A DNA stretch of 64,000 nt from Phoebastria nigripes (GCA_035582835.1 JAYKAV010001831.1:938373-1002372), one strand, 5' to 3'. Positions 37,601 to 51,503 are shown, numbered from the stretch's first letter. Numbers and translations: made by a program. The notes: generated by a model from the sequence alone, not told the origin.

Positions 37601-40600
37601 CTCTCAGCATTATGAGATTATGATGGTACATCTCTTCAAATTTTGTAGCCAGCAATTTGATGAAGAATGGCCTCATGGACTGAAATCCTACCACATATAT
37701 GCCGCATTTGTGGAAAAAGTTAGCAAAAATGTTTTGAAAATTGGAAAATTATGGAATATTTGTCATATGAAGTTTTTTCAAAGATAACTATCTACAGGTT
37801 GTCAAAAAACATTGTATACAAAGCTATACTGGAAACATGATCTTCTTATCTGATATTTAATGGGTTACACTTATTTGCTGCAGTAATTATAACTATATAT
37901 AACTATATATAATAACTATAATTCTATTTAGTTGACAATTTCCAAAATAAGACCAAAGTCAGGTTTGTGATGCATGTACATATTTGCCATAAACTTGAAG
38001 TAACAGCCAAAAAACCAGTATAAACTTATTGTTTTATGTATATGTTCCTTAAAGAGCCATGGGAAACAGCTTTGCAAAAACAATACTGCAGAGTGAGAGT
38101 GCAAGTTCCTGTAAAGAGGGCATAATTCATAAACATAATAGTTTGATGACAATCCCACTGCAGAACTTCTCTTAGATTTAGAAAATAATGTNGAAAACAA
38201 TTCTACAGCATGGTGTGTTTGCAGTTTTATTGAATAATTAACTGTCAGGATTATTCCTGGTTCAGCTGGTTTTAATTACAAGTACACATACATGTATGTT
38301 GGTCATTAAATTTATGTGGAGCTTTTCTAAGAAAAGAATAAAATGCATGGACAGTGCATCCAAGTAAGTTTGCTTTAGGACTGGCATGTAACGCGACCAT
38401 TGCATTCCATTGATCCCATGTTGGTCCATATGTTTAATTAAATGAACTCAATGCTCTTCACTACTTTGATGTCATTTTTTTTCTACATTCATTCCAATAA
38501 TTTTGCTATTTAAAAGTATTTACTGTCTCTTTCAACATTAATAAAGGGCTTGTGAACTTTATACTAGCTACCTATTATAACAGCAAACTGAAAATGATAG
38601 AAGAAAAAAAGTACTTGCATACAGAATAACAAATACATATGGGACTGGGCTGCCTCAAAGGAGAAGAGCATAATACATTTGTTTCTCGGTGGTCTGCATG
38701 CATCAGACACGCTGAAAGATGAGAAGGGCTTATTTTCTGTATGAAGTGTGCTAAAGCATCTATTTTTTTGCTACTGTGCATACACAATTTGCAGTGCAAC
38801 AAAAACTCAAGTTGCTACAATACAGCCCTGACCAGTTCACCCTACGGTATATGAATTGACCAGGGGATGACCTGTGGAGTGCTTTTATTTTCTGAGCCTT
38901 CACTATGACTATGACATTGCTGTGGATAGACCTCCCTCTTTGAAGCAGTACTCCTTTGAGGAGTACTGAGGGCNCAAGATGATGATGAGTTGAGTGACAG
39001 GGGGATTTCTGCTTTCCTAAGGACTTTGCCGCATCACATCATCTGTTAGACAGACTTGTTCCACTAGGACAGAGAAGGAAGAGAAGCTGGGGAAAGGTTA
39101 CCAGGGAAATTTCCAGACACAGTGGAAAATTTCCTTGACTGTGTCCAGAGGTCAGCTCTCCTGTGGGATTTCCCATGTTTGAAACACAGTCCTGTGCAGT
39201 GGCGGGTGTGGGGCATGGTTTGCATGAGAAACATGCCCAAGCAAGTGGACTAAAAGGGGAAATCTAATTCTGAATAGTTACCAGCCCTCCACCCACTGTT
39301 GTCATCTTCCTGCCATCTTTGAGAGCCTTTGACATTAGTTTCCTTGCTCAATGGAGCTGCCTGAAACAGACTCTTCAATCATCCCATTTTTTTTACAATT
39401 TGCACACACCTTTCACTTTTGATTTGCATTTCATTTTTGTCTGATTTTAAAAGCATGATTCTTCTATCCAAAACCAAGAAATTTATTTTGAAATTTTTTT
39501 GTAGTAGACATGAGCCTCAAGCAAACAGTATGACAGGTTCAGACCAGATCAATGATGATAGGGTTCGAGGCTTGTGTTTTTTGTTTGCTCTCTTGTGATA
39601 GGTCAAGGGAATGACAAAATTCTGATGCAATAGTAACATAATTTGTGGGTTGCTCTAATGATGCTTTAACTGCCTATGTTTAGTAGAATAAAAATTTGAT
39701 GTAATACAAAACTTACCATATTTTAACTCTTTCCAGGTCATATGGGAAAAAAGCAAATTCCTGCTTGCTTTTTTTCCCTAGAATAAAAAAGTGATTTGGG
39801 ACTAATTACATCAGTTATATATGCTGCTATATTTACATTTTTATGTGTTTGATGCCATAATATCTGTGGTCAACATAAATGCCATTGTNGAAGATCTCTG
39901 GTTAAGTTAAAACTAAGAGAAACTCTGAAATATTAAAAAATGGTTGATTTGACTAGGGGTTACTTCCTACACTGAAAATTCATTATCAGATCAGAGGTTA
40001 CCAAATGATGGAAAACTGAAATCTCTAAAATACCCTCACAGAAATACCTCTGACATTTGACTAAATAAAACAATTGCTTAAAACGTTGAATGCTCAGTTT
40101 TGTTCTGTTTGATGCTTTTGAAAAAAACTATGAAAAAAGGAGCAGAATCCTATCAGATGTTTGAGAGTAAAGTAAAGTAAATAGGATTGAATCTCTGCAC
40201 ATTTACAATAGTTAATATGTAGATAGAGCATTTTTATAGAATTAGTTTGGCTCCTGTTCAGAATCTAGCAATATCCATATTAAATTTCCATTTAAATCTC
40301 TTGTACAGATGAATAAGTAGAGGATTAACATATTTTTCTACTGTGTTCTTAGTATTTATCTTGACAGTTGACTTCTCTACACAGAAAAAAAAAAAGCATA
40401 ATATCCTCATTTGGGCCACAAATGAATTATTTTCTTTGGTTTTAGAGATAAATACAACCACATTTTTCTAAATGTTTTCATAATATTGTAAAGGTTAAAG
40501 AGGAAAATTCAGCAGGATACAGAGGATTTGATCCATTTTTTGTCTTGTGTAAGGTATTTCAGAAGGGCCAAAGGGCTTTTTCCTGTGCATTCCGCAGTCA

Positions 40601-43600
40601 AGATGGGAAAAGAAATCCCAATAACATCATCAGGAGTGGGACTGGGCCCTAATACAGAAAAAAATTTCCCTTTTTGCAGCAGGCAGGAGGGCAAGACAAA
40701 CAACTTTCAGGGATGAGTTGCACTTCCTGGGGGGAGCCTCATTCAGAGACAGAGTTTGAAATTTTTTCATTTGTGAGAAAGGGTGAGGATGAGGAGATGA
40801 AAATATTTCTTCATGAAGTGGCTAGTTGTCAGAGTAGCTTAGATTGTGCTTTGTTTCTCTTCTCCCCATTCTCCAGATACTTTCTAATCTCACACAGTCA
40901 CTAAATTGGGGGAAAACAGGATGTGGTTTCCCTGTTGTGTTATTTTAATTTTATATCAGGCTTCTGGTGGAATACCCAATTTACCATACACTTTGCATTC
41001 ACTATAAGCCTTATGTTAAAATACGTTTATTATGCTGTTTCACAAAAATTTCAGATTTATACTCTCCCACATGACGACAAAGTGAAAATACTGATAGCTC
41101 TAGGAATTCTATACGCATTATTGATTTAACTTAATATGATCTTATAGGAAAGTCATTAGTGATTGCAACATGTTAAAAAGAGCTTTATTCCACAGAATAG
41201 GTATGCAGCACTCTATAAATCAGACCTTTAAAGCATCTCATGCTGGAAAAACAACTACTGAGATATTGGAAAATCACTACCTTCTTTTCTTTTTAAATTT
41301 ATTTTATCCAGAAAATATAAGATGTGTAGCTGTTTCCTACAGATACCATGCTGGAGAATTCTGCAACAGATGTAACTTCCTATTTAATATCATACCTAAT
41401 TTTTTTAAGGAAATTCATTATTTTGTGACACGTGAAAGGATATTTCACTACAGAGAATGTAGTAGGCATATGAATATTGATAAACATACTTTTCACAACT
41501 GTACAGCAGACATCCAATTTCAGCGGTTTTCCTATAGCATGGATTATAAGGTTTTCTGTTGTTTGTCCTTTCCTCATTAAATTTTTTATTCTTTATTTTT
41601 TTTTCTCTAAAATCTAAAAAAAAATTAGAATATCTTCCTCTAGTGTTCTAGAGGCTGCCAAATACCACCCACAATTAGAAAAACACCAGGCTCTTTGCAG
41701 ACCACTCTTCAGCCATCACAATGACAAAATAATTGTAGAACTCATAAGATTAGACAAACTGCATGGGAACAGGACACTCAGCCTTTTGTCTGAGCTGGTG
41801 GGCTATTAAGGAAGTAGCCAAGTAGCGGCATGCTGTTCTGACACTTTTCTTGCTGCCGGTGAATACAGAGTGACTCCTCTGAGTGAATGCCAAGGCATTG
41901 TGATTAGCATAATTAGAGCATACCTTTGTGGCACAGTTATATCTGTACGAAGTTCCAGCAAGCAAGGCTTGGTTGCAACTGGTGATATGCCTCATTATCT
42001 AAATACACAGCTTCTGAATTCAAAGGCTGTCAAGTGAGATGGAGCAAAACTGCATTTTACTTGCCCTGATATTGCCTGATTAAAAACTTAAATATATCTT
42101 TTTTTCTCATCAGCTTAGAAGAAAAGTTGTGATTTGTGCTGACTTTATACTTTATATTAACAGCTGAGCCAGATAAAACATTTTTCCTCTACAAAATTCC
42201 CTCAAGTGCCAACTGCCTAAACAATAACACACGTAAGAAAAATCACACTAATTACTATGCTATTGTAGGTCTAACTGAAGGGGCAGAGCCCCCTCCAGTG
42301 CATGGCCCATTGTGCCTTTTCAAATGTACCAATATATTAAAGTGTGATACAACATAGGTATGATGCCTGAAACACAGGAGTCTTTAAAAACCCTCACGGG
42401 AATGTCTATTTAAAGAAAAATAGTCTAATCCATTATATAGTAATAACAGTTCTTTTCCTTCTAAAAAGAACCTTTCAGCAGAGTTAAAAAACTTTTCCAC
42501 TGATATCCTCTCGCTTCATGGCTCCTGTTGTTTTCATTCCTCACCTCTCTCCAGGTCTCTCCTGGCTTCTCCATCGCACCTGCATTCCTCAGATAAAAAC
42601 GTGACTAAGGCTCCATTTCTTGAGCTGGAATTCTTCAGTTCATTATGTCATAGACCAAATTTGAAGTCTACGTCTGAATCAGGGAGTAAATACCCAGTTA
42701 CCTGTAAAGGGTAAACCTGATAAGGGTATATTAGATGGGCTACAGGCTAGCAGAATGGTGCCTTGTGCCCTGACAAGCTCCTTTTCAGGTAGCTTAGCTC
42801 ATTCTACACGGCAATAGACTGTGCATGGCCAGTCTATTAACTGGTCATGGTCAGCCCTCCCCTGAGCAGCACAGGAGCAGGAGCACCAGCTCGATCGGTC
42901 TTTACTCAGTCTGAGGAACTGCAGCTTGGGAAAACTCTTCCTTGTCTCTTCTCCAAATGCTTGTGGTTGACACCACTGTTTATCTTCCCCTTTACTCTAT
43001 ATTATCCTTCAGGTCACATATGGATGTTGCTGTTTCTCATGATATTTGTAAGAATTATCCCTTTTCTTCCTTTACCAGCCCATTCAACTCCTTCTTGTCT
43101 ATTCTGTACACTACACAGTGAGCTGTTTCTTAAATAGGCTCTTTGAGAAAGGGGTTATCTTTAGCTATATTTTGTACAGCAAAGTCCTTCACAATGCTTT
43201 TGGATATTCTTGTGAACTGGAACTGGTCACAAAACCAGAGATCTGTTTTTTNTTATTCAAAAATTCGCAGTTTTTGCATTGCCCTCACTTTGTATGGATC
43301 CAAAATAATCTGCTTCCATTTTTTGATGTTTTTTACAGACAATTTGTGAAATTGCTTGCATTTTTGTTTTCAAAACCATTTCAAAAACTATTGATTTGTA
43401 GCAATAAATCATTTATCAAAGGTCTGAAAATGAAATCAGACATTGTTCATTATGAGGATTTTTTCCAGTTCTCAGATGAAATGTATTTTATCCACAAATC
43501 CTCCTTAAAAAAAAACCCTCCCCCAAATAAAAAGTCTACTCACAAGCCATTACCGATCTCTCAGCAAGAAACACCTTGTGATTTTTGAACCAATTATCCA

Positions 43601-46600
43601 TGTGCTGTATTTTTCAGAGTTCATACCTGTTCTGGTGAGCTTCTCTCTTTACATACAAAAAGTGTGAGAAAGCATGAAAATCAGTGCTGAGACTGAAGTC
43701 CTGGTTCTGTGATAAGCTTTCTGTGGGTAGATGATATTATATGCCAAAACCTAATGTTACAGATAATCTGGCTATAATCTGTTTTAACTTTGTATAATAG
43801 CAGGGACTGCTTGCTATGATGGTTATTGTTTTCCAGTCACACTTTTTAAAGGTTAAAGGCAAGGAAGGAAGGAGTGAATTGAAATCACTTACATTGTCTG
43901 ACCTCCCACACACATGTTTATGGAGATATTTTAGGCAAAGAAAAAACCCTACTTTCCATTCATAAATCTCTGTTGCAATTAATGTTTGGTAAAGATAATG
44001 ATAAAAATCACTAAGAAGTAGTTCCAGATAGTCAGAACCTGAATATCACTATGTAAGAAAAAGAAGGGAGATAACATAAGTTAATTCATGCAATTTCAAG
44101 GAATGATTCTAGGCTTGCTAAGTAGGATTTTTTAAAGGGGTCTTATATAGAGTGTAGATAAGTATCATGATTAAGGCTGGAAATAGTTCTTCAGTCTTTA
44201 ATCTTATGCAACAACTATTAAAACAAGTGTAGGACTCTTACCCTCTTCCCACTGAAAGCTCTAGAAAGATTGTCATTGATTCAGTGGTATCAAGTTTGCA
44301 ACCCTCATCTACCACTAACAATCGCTTTCTGTAAGATCCTAATGCTGAAAATCTTCAGTTTTCCTCAACCTCGATGTATTTCTATGTAGTAACGGTAAAA
44401 AAGACTAAATTTTACTCTACTGTAGGCGTAAAAATCTGTTTTTCCTTAGGGCCAGATACTGAAATGTGGATAGTGTCTAGGAAGTCCAAATACCACATTT
44501 AATAATAAGGTTTATGTTGTGTTTAGTTGGAGCTACGGTCAAGGGAAGACCCCTGTAAACTATGCTGTCTCAGGAGGAAAATTTGGACTATCTCTGCTGC
44601 CTGTTTTCCAGAGGCTGTAATGCAGCACTCGCCTCTTGGGATTTGGTCTATGGAAAGATGGAACTGAAGAGTTGCTCTACCTAAACTGAGTACTCAAAAT
44701 GCTCTCTTGTTCCTCTTGCTAAAGCCTTAGTGGATATCTAATTTCATTAGTTACTTCTGTGTTTTAATTTTAAAATTTTCCAGGTACTGTGGAGTTTTTC
44801 TGAGTCTTCCCACGATTGCTCTCATCCAAGCAGTTTGGGACATAAGCCCATGTGGCTTTCCAGGTCTAGATGTTTCTCCAGCTGTTTTTGTTCTCAAGGT
44901 GTGTAAAGAAGAAAGGTGACAGCACAGTGCCTGCAGCAATACAGAAGAGTGAGACCCCTCACCCCCGGGTTTCATAAGCAGACTCCAAGCCTGCAGCTCC
45001 TCTTCAGAGGCATGGCTTTGCTCTGACTCCGCGGTCACAGTCCTCCAGTGCCCCTAGACAGCAAGGACCTGTGTCAGAGCTGGAGACCTGTACCTATACT
45101 GCCTTCAGTTTTTCCTTGGAAGAACTAAGCAACTTNCAGGTCAGTTCATACAGCTCAGCTCAGTACATACTGAGAGTACTGAATTCTTCCTATATCCTCT
45201 ATACGGTGTCCTTCAAAGCATACTTCACATTTAGAGAAAAACAAACATCATCTTTTCCTGTGCTGTCATAGTGGTTTTCATTTATATACAACAGCAACAG
45301 AAAGAGTTAAGCTTTGAGTGTTCATTTATTGCTATGCATAGTTATTATACATAATAGCATAGTAGCATATGTGCAGGAATGTAAATGGTTTGTTCCAAGC
45401 ACCCCACAAATATTTTGTAGGAAAAGAAATGCTGCTTTCTGGACTCTAGTCTTAGAACAAGACAGGTTTCTAAATTAAATAATACAAAACAAAGAGAAAG
45501 AGGCCTTCTGAAGTGAAGGAGGCCCAACAAAATGTTCAAAATGAACATAAATTTTGCCAGTCCAATGCCTGGGAAGCCAGGGGAAATTAAGCCGATGATA
45601 GATTTTGTCCCTTTTCTAATTTTCTTAAGGATATGCTGATATTCCAGACACAGTATGACTGATATACATTCTCCACATAAGATAAATTTAAAATGTGTGG
45701 AGAAAGAAAAAAAAAAAATCCAACACAAAAGCTGTGCACTGTTCACATACCACTCTGAAGGATCAGGATCANCCTCTTGGAGAAAACCCAACCAATATGC
45801 AAAATTTAATCTTCTTTGTCAGAAGACATTGGACTTTCCATCTAACTTCAGCATCCCATAATGTTATTGACTATTCTGATGCCATCAGCAAAGTGATATA
45901 ACAAATCGGTGTATTTAGTTCTGTGAGAGGTTTCAGGTAGGTAAGTTATAATTCTACAGTAGTAAAACTTGTCATAACCTTCTTCTGTATTTTTATATAA
46001 ACATTTCTGCACAGAATTATTCATCACATTCTCCATTCTCTGGGGTTGGCCAGGACATTGTGTAAGTTGAGGAATGTTTAATAACATTTGAAAAGAGCTG
46101 TTTCTTTGGGAGAAGACACACACTTCTATTATTTACACGAAGAGCCTTTTGAACTAGACATCTACTTCACACTTGGCATGAACTCAAGCTTAGTATAAAC
46201 ACCCATACAGCCACTCTTCTATATTAACCTGTTTGTTTATCCTCACAAGTTTTATAACTTGTATGTTTGAACAACTTTTAAGTATTCAAGGTCCAAACTG
46301 GAGGTCACCTTGAACAGAATAAATTGTACCTAAAACTTTTCAGTAATAAGAGGAACAATTTGTAAAAAGGTATTATTGTAAACAGCTGCCTTTTTCAGCA
46401 ATTTGTCATATGCTTGAATAGACAACTGAAAAAAATATATTGTGTGCAAGAATTTTTTTTTTTCCCCTCCAAGACTGGAGTGCATGAAATGCCTGATATA
46501 CTGGGGAGTGATTTTGAAGTGGAAGACCTAGTGCTGTGCCACTACTTGCACTTGGAGACCAGCTGTGCCAGTTGCTGTATTGGAAGAAATGCCTGCTGTG

Positions 46601-48674
46601 AATCTAGTCTGCATGTGTTACTTAATTTCCTGAATTATCATATTCTCCTAATCAGCTTCTGAGTTAAGGACCAAAATTGAGGATCCAGGTGAGCAGCAAG
46701 GATTTAATGTCTAGAATGAAATAGTCTATTTTGTCATTTTATTGTTGTGCAATCTACCAGTACATTTATTCCACGTATCTTGTCTTAGCCACTGAACACT
46801 TCTTTTGATTCCACTTCATCTAATTGATCTAAATGATATTTCACAAGCTCAAGAGACTTAAGCAGTTTTATAAGAATCAGATGAGGGCACATCTACCAGG
46901 GATCTGCAAAATAAATAAATTTGTCAGCCCCAGTGAGTGGAGACAGTTGAATTGTTCCATATGAACAATACATTTACTGCTTTTCTCAATATATGTACTG
47001 TCCTTGAATTGGCCACGATTGATGAATTTTTACATAGATGTAACTGCCTGGATACAGATGCTTTGAAAATTAGAGCTTGATTTGGCACTACTAAATAATG
47101 CTTACAGATTTCTTGACGAGATCAAGGCTGGATTAGGCCTGTAGGATTTTACTTGTTGTTTTATATACGCCATAAAACGTGCAAAGAGATTTAAGATTCA
47201 TGCTGTAAGATTGTTCACAAAATCACGCAACTCTTTCCTTGTCTATTTGACTCAGTTTATGGGAAAAACTGCAGGATGAAAAATTGCAAGACCAGAATCA
47301 GGCTTTTCCTGTGCTTGAGGAAGCCATGTAGGACAATATTTTTATGGAAGAATTATAATGTTGCCTGATGGCTGTGAATGAAATCCTTATTTATTGCCTA
47401 TGGACATCTCATGAGACATAGTGTAAGTCCACAAATCTAAGAAGGAATAAGTCCATTAAAAGGCTTTTGGATCACTGTATCTTTTTAATGATAAATGATT
47501 CGTAAGATTGGATGGTTATGAATGCTTGACAATGTAATTACTCCAGTTTGGATAGTAGCATATGATAAACTGATACTACTTCTTCCTGGCTGTACAAATG
47601 TTTTAAAGTACTTCTGGTAATATGCTGTAGTAGCATACTGAAAATAATTTGAATCGTCTCTGATGTTATCTCAAATCTTCTCTTAGAGGAACTCAAGCTG
47701 TTAAAAGAATGTTCCTATTTAAAGGACAACATCCACTGCCTGTCAGCACTAAGTGCCTAATCAAATGCTTATTTATGGTTGCTAGAGCAAGCTTAACTGG
47801 GAGGTTTTGGGTACAGCATGTGTGCACTCAGTCTACATCATATTTACTTCAAGTCCCGACTTTTTGTGATGTTAAATTGCTTCATGCATCTGGTTTAACT
47901 GGCCAGTGTGGGTGTACGGTGCTCAGGTCTGTGAAGTCTTGTCCTCCTGCAGTTTTCCCTGTGCAGGGAAATAAGGATGAAGGGGGTGGAGCACCTTACA
48001 AAACAGAACCCTTACATGAGTGCTCAACGAGACAAATCAGCAGCATCTTAGGTTGCACTTGGGTTTATTCTCTGCTTTCAGTGTTCTGTGAATGAAAAGG
48101 ACAGTGCTGAGGTGGTAACACTTTTACAGGCTCCCTAGTGGAGTGGTAAACTTTATGAGTAGAAGGGCAGACAGGTCCTCTCAGTTCCCACTGATAAATT
48201 TGTTTCTGCAGTAGTGCCAGTGATGACCTTCCCTCTTCCATTTTTAAAAGGCATCAGAAACTCCAAGCTTCTAAAAATTGGAAACAATGCCTTGAAAGAC
48301 TGAGGTTCATTTAGATATTATCATTTAGGATTGTTTTTATTTATATCTCTGTAGACAAAAATAAAACTATTCCTCCATGACAGGAGGGTTAGAAACTGAG
48401 TTCTTAAAAAAGAAAACAAAACATGACAATGTTTCTAGGAGCCAGATGTTGAGAGATTCTCTTGTTCTCATGAAATACGAATTTAATGATATATTTGAAA
48501 ATTGACCATTCAGAATCTTTTATTTTCATATTAAAAAATGATAATTTGGGCCTTGATACTTGGGAAATTTATTTTGCATGCACTAGCATAGAATTTCTTT
48601 GGCTATGTTTTACTGTCTTAAGTTAGAGTGGAGGAGCAATCAATCAAGTTCCCAAGCAAAATGACTCTAGCAAA
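34627..48674. other. Long unannotated stretch
   Basis: About 14 kb with no recognised gene, RNA gene or transposon. Open frames of 125-156 codons occur (for example 41170-41580 plus, 43118-43588 plus, 45791-45345 minus, 47709-48095 plus) but carry no domain, repeat or splice support and look like chance frames. One tandem 10-mer tract is listed separately. Confidence 0.45.
37886..37922 (+). repeat. Tandem 10-mer AT-rich repeat
   Basis: AACTATATAT is repeated exactly twice at 37891-37910, followed by degraded copies (AATAACTATAATT). A short minisatellite-like tract. Confidence 0.85.
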
Positions 48675-48897
48675 CACACTCTGGCTGTGTTGGCAAGAGC
48701 ATACTGAGCGAGTTGAGAGAAGTGATTCTTCACCTCTATTTGGTACTTATGAGACCACATTTAGTGTCGTCTGTCCAGATTTGTGTTCCCCAGCACAAGG
48801 ACACTGACATAGTGGAGTGAGTCCAGTGGAGGGCCACCAGGATAATTGAGGAGCTGGAGTATGTGACATATGAGGAGAGGTTGAGACATCTGGGTTT
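48675..48897 (+). mobile_element. Old CR1 fragment, plus strand (interrupted)
   Basis: A diverged CR1 segment from the ORF2 C-terminal region. AGAGAAGTGATTCTTCACCT at about 48716 corresponds to the SREVILP block. TATGAGACCACATTTAGTGT near 48748 corresponds to LVRPHLE. GAGGAGAGGTTGAGACATCT near 48874 corresponds to YEERLRHLG. The match stops abruptly at about 48897, where an oppositely oriented CR1 begins. It looks older than the nested copy. The 5' limit is approximate. Confidence 0.85.
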
Positions 48898-49945
48898 CAC
48901 AGAATCAGAGAATGGTTGAGGTTGGAAGGAACCTCTGGAGGTCATCTGGTCTAACACTCCTGCTCAAGCAGGGTCACCTAGAGCCAGTTGCCCAGGACCG
49001 TGTCCAGAAGGCTTTTGAATATCTCCAAGGTGGAGATTCCACAACCTCTCTGGGCAACCTGTTCCAGTGCTCAGTCATCCTTGCAGTAAAAAAGTGCTTC
49101 CTGATGTTCAGAGGGAACCTGCTGTGTATCAGTTTATGCCCATTGCCCCTTGTCCTGNCACTGGGCACCACTGAAAAGAGCCTGGCTCCTTCTTCTTTGC
49201 ACCCTCCCTTCAGGTATTTATAGACATTAATAAGATCCCACCTGAGCCTTCTCTTTTCCAGGCTGAACAGTCCCAGCTCTCTCAGCCTTTCCTCCTATGG
49301 GAGATGCTCCAGTNCCTGAATCATCTTAGTGGCCCTTCGCTGGACTCTCTCCAGTAGCTCCATCTCTCTCTTGTACAAGGAAGCCCAGAACTGGACACAG
49401 TACTCCAGATGTGGCCTCACCAGTGCTGGGTAGAGGGGAAGGATCACCTCCTTCCACCTGCTGGCAATTCTATTGTTTAATACAGCTCAGGATACCATTA
49501 ACCCTCCTTATCGCAAGAGCACATTGCTGGCTCATGTTCAACTTGGTGTCCACCAGGACCCCCAGGTCCTTTTCTGCCAAGCTGCTTTCCAGCTGGGTGG
49601 CCCCCAGCATATATTGGTCCCTGATCAGCACCCTCTTGGTCTGGCCATTCAGCCAGTTTTCAGACCACATCACTGTTTGCTTAACCAGCCCATACATCAA
49701 CAGCTTGTCTATGAGGATCTTACNGGAGACAGTGTCAAAAGCCTTACTGAAGCCCAGGTACCCACTGGACTTCAGTAAGTCCACTGCTCTCCCTTCATCT
49801 ACTAGGTCAGTCACTTTATTGTAGAAGTTTATCAAGTTGGTCAAGCATGACTTCCCCTTGGTGAAGCCATCCTGAGTACTCTTGATAATTTTCTTGTCCT
49901 TAACGTGCCTGGAAATGGTTTCCAGGATTTGTTCAAGAAGACTAG
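48898..49945 (-). mobile_element. CR1 LINE, minus strand, nested in an older CR1
   Basis: A 1.05 kb CR1 copy on the minus strand. Its 3' end begins at about 48899 (CACAGAATCAGAGAATGGTT). The body runs to the reverse-transcriptase region: CTGAAGCCCAGGTACCCACT near 49750 is the complement of the YLGFSKAF-like block, and TTGGTGAAGCCATCCTGAGT near 49858 is the complement of the HGFTK block. The UTR (GGTCACCTAGAGCCAGTTGC in plus orientation) is of a third type, unlike the other copies in this window. It shows more substitutions than the 718, 2462 and 12783 copies. The tract is bounded on both sides by plus-strand CR1 scraps. Confidence 0.93.
49470..49844 (-). pseudogene. Broken CR1 ORF2 fragment (reverse transcriptase)
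   Basis: The open stretch on the minus strand starts at TNLINFYNKVTDLVDEGRAV and carries the FSKAFDTVS block. It then runs through LIDKLLMYGL and WSENWLNGQTKRV and jumps to SSLAEKDLGVLVDTKLNMSQ. Between the last two blocks the expected GVPQGS and FADD segments are missing, so an internal deletion of several hundred base pairs has removed the catalytic core. Upstream ORF2, including the endonuclease, is also lost through 5' truncation. A second minus-strand remnant at 48974-49171 carries the RLPREVV C-terminal block. No product is expected. Confidence 0.85.
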
Positions 49946-49995
49946 GTTAAGAAATTAATCTATTGCTGTTTCCAATTGCTTATTATTATTCTTAT

Positions 49996-50051
49996 TGGAT
50001 TGGATGACCTCCACAGGTCACTTCCAATCTAAATTGCTCTGTTTTCCTATG
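49996..50051 (+). mobile_element. CR1 3'-end scrap, plus strand
   Basis: About 55 bp matching the CR1 3' UTR end: TTGGATGACCTCCACAGGTC, then CTTCCAATCTAAATTGCTCT and a degraded octamer tail (GTTTTCCTATG). It has the same orientation as 48675-48897 and could be that element's 3' end. About 330 bp expected between the two parts is missing. Confidence 0.7.
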
Positions 50052-51503
50052 TGGTGGCTAACAGCTAGCAGTAGATAGCAGGGCCAGACTAGTTGTGATG
50101 CCATGCACATTCAGTCAGGGAACTTGCATAACCCTAAGATCAGTGGATCTGTGTATGTCAGATTATAAAACCAGAGTACACACTTCCTTTTTGTAACGTT
50201 GTTGTAGGGGAGTGGGCCTGTACTCTCTTTACTCTTTTTGACACGGTGTAATATCCACCAAATGAACAGCCCAGTTATACCCATTTCCCTCTGCAGTGGA
50301 CAACTGGAAGCTGACCTCAGTGTAGGTGATGTCATACTCATTTCTCTGATGCTGTAGCTTGTGTCCTCCTTTACATTTAGCAACAGCTTATTATTCTTCG
50401 GTTTTTTCCCCTTATAAGATCAAAATAACTCCTATGGAGCTACTTACTTCAACATAACATAACATTCCACACAGTATAGTGAGCAATGCCATGTATCTCA
50501 GCTTGACAGCAACTGTGTTCAAAATACGAAAGTCTGATAAAGAAAACTCATGATATTCTGCTCCAGCATATATGCTGCCACTGAGTCTTAAGTAACACAG
50601 CCCCGCTACCATGCATACTGTGGCTTCTGAGCTGACGTAATTATTCACAGTAGAACTTAAGCACCATATGTAATCCATAATCCTCCTTGTATTTATTGTG
50701 CATTGCATTTTGACCATATATGCCTAGCTTCCCTCCCTCCACTCCTTGTAATTGGCTTAGGTCAAGAACATAACACAAATTTCCTATTTTCAGTACTTTG
50801 TAAATTGAGGCAACTGTCAAGGAAAGTAGGACAGTACTACTGAAATACATGGCCACTAAGGAGCATATAGTTTAGCCCTAGTGAAAACAGTCACTGCGAG
50901 AAACAAACCTCAGTGGATTAACTCTCTGGGGTCCACTCAATGTCCATTTCACTCAACCACCCATAGTATAGACGCCCTTGCATAGCATTAGAAATTAACC
51001 TGGATGAAATTATCCACTCCCTGGAATTTTAGCAGCCTGCTTATAGTCATGGTTTCATTTGAACTCTGCCAGTGGCAGACATGCATTTTCCTTTTTAAAA
51101 AGAATTTGCTATCTTCATCAGCCAATATCTATTTTAGATGAAGGAATAACAGAGATTACATTGCAACTGTTTACATATTTGCTAATTTAAATAACTGACA
51201 ATGATTTTGAACACCATTCTTTTTTATGCTGTTTTAGTATTAGGTAGAACAGCAGACCACTCTGATAATCAATGTTATTTTCCTGTATTACGGCTGAATA
51301 CAACCTCAAATCACAAATTTGCCATTTGTTTAGTTTTCTAATATTCATCTTATGAATAAAGACACACTCTGCAAAAAAATGCAGTGCTTAAGTGTTAATT
51401 GTGAGTCGGGCTAAAACTGGCCTGAGTATTATCCCATTGAAAGATGGATTTAATCTGCTTTGGTAACTGTTCCATGGCCTGTCAATATGATAAAATATCA
51501 TTA

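Noticed and set aside
41170..41580. 136-codon open frame on the plus strand
   Set aside because: Looks like a chance frame. Cys/His spacing does not match a zinc-finger pattern.
43118..43588. 156-codon open frame on the plus strand
   Set aside because: Rich in Phe, Lys and Leu from T/A runs, no known domain and no supporting context.
45345..45791. 148-codon open frame on the minus strand
   Set aside because: No recognisable domain, contains an ambiguous base, composition typical of chance translation of AT-rich DNA, and no splice or repeat support.
47709..48095. 128-codon open frame on the plus strand
   Set aside because: Cysteine-rich appearance, but no recognisable family or signal sequence and no exon borders.
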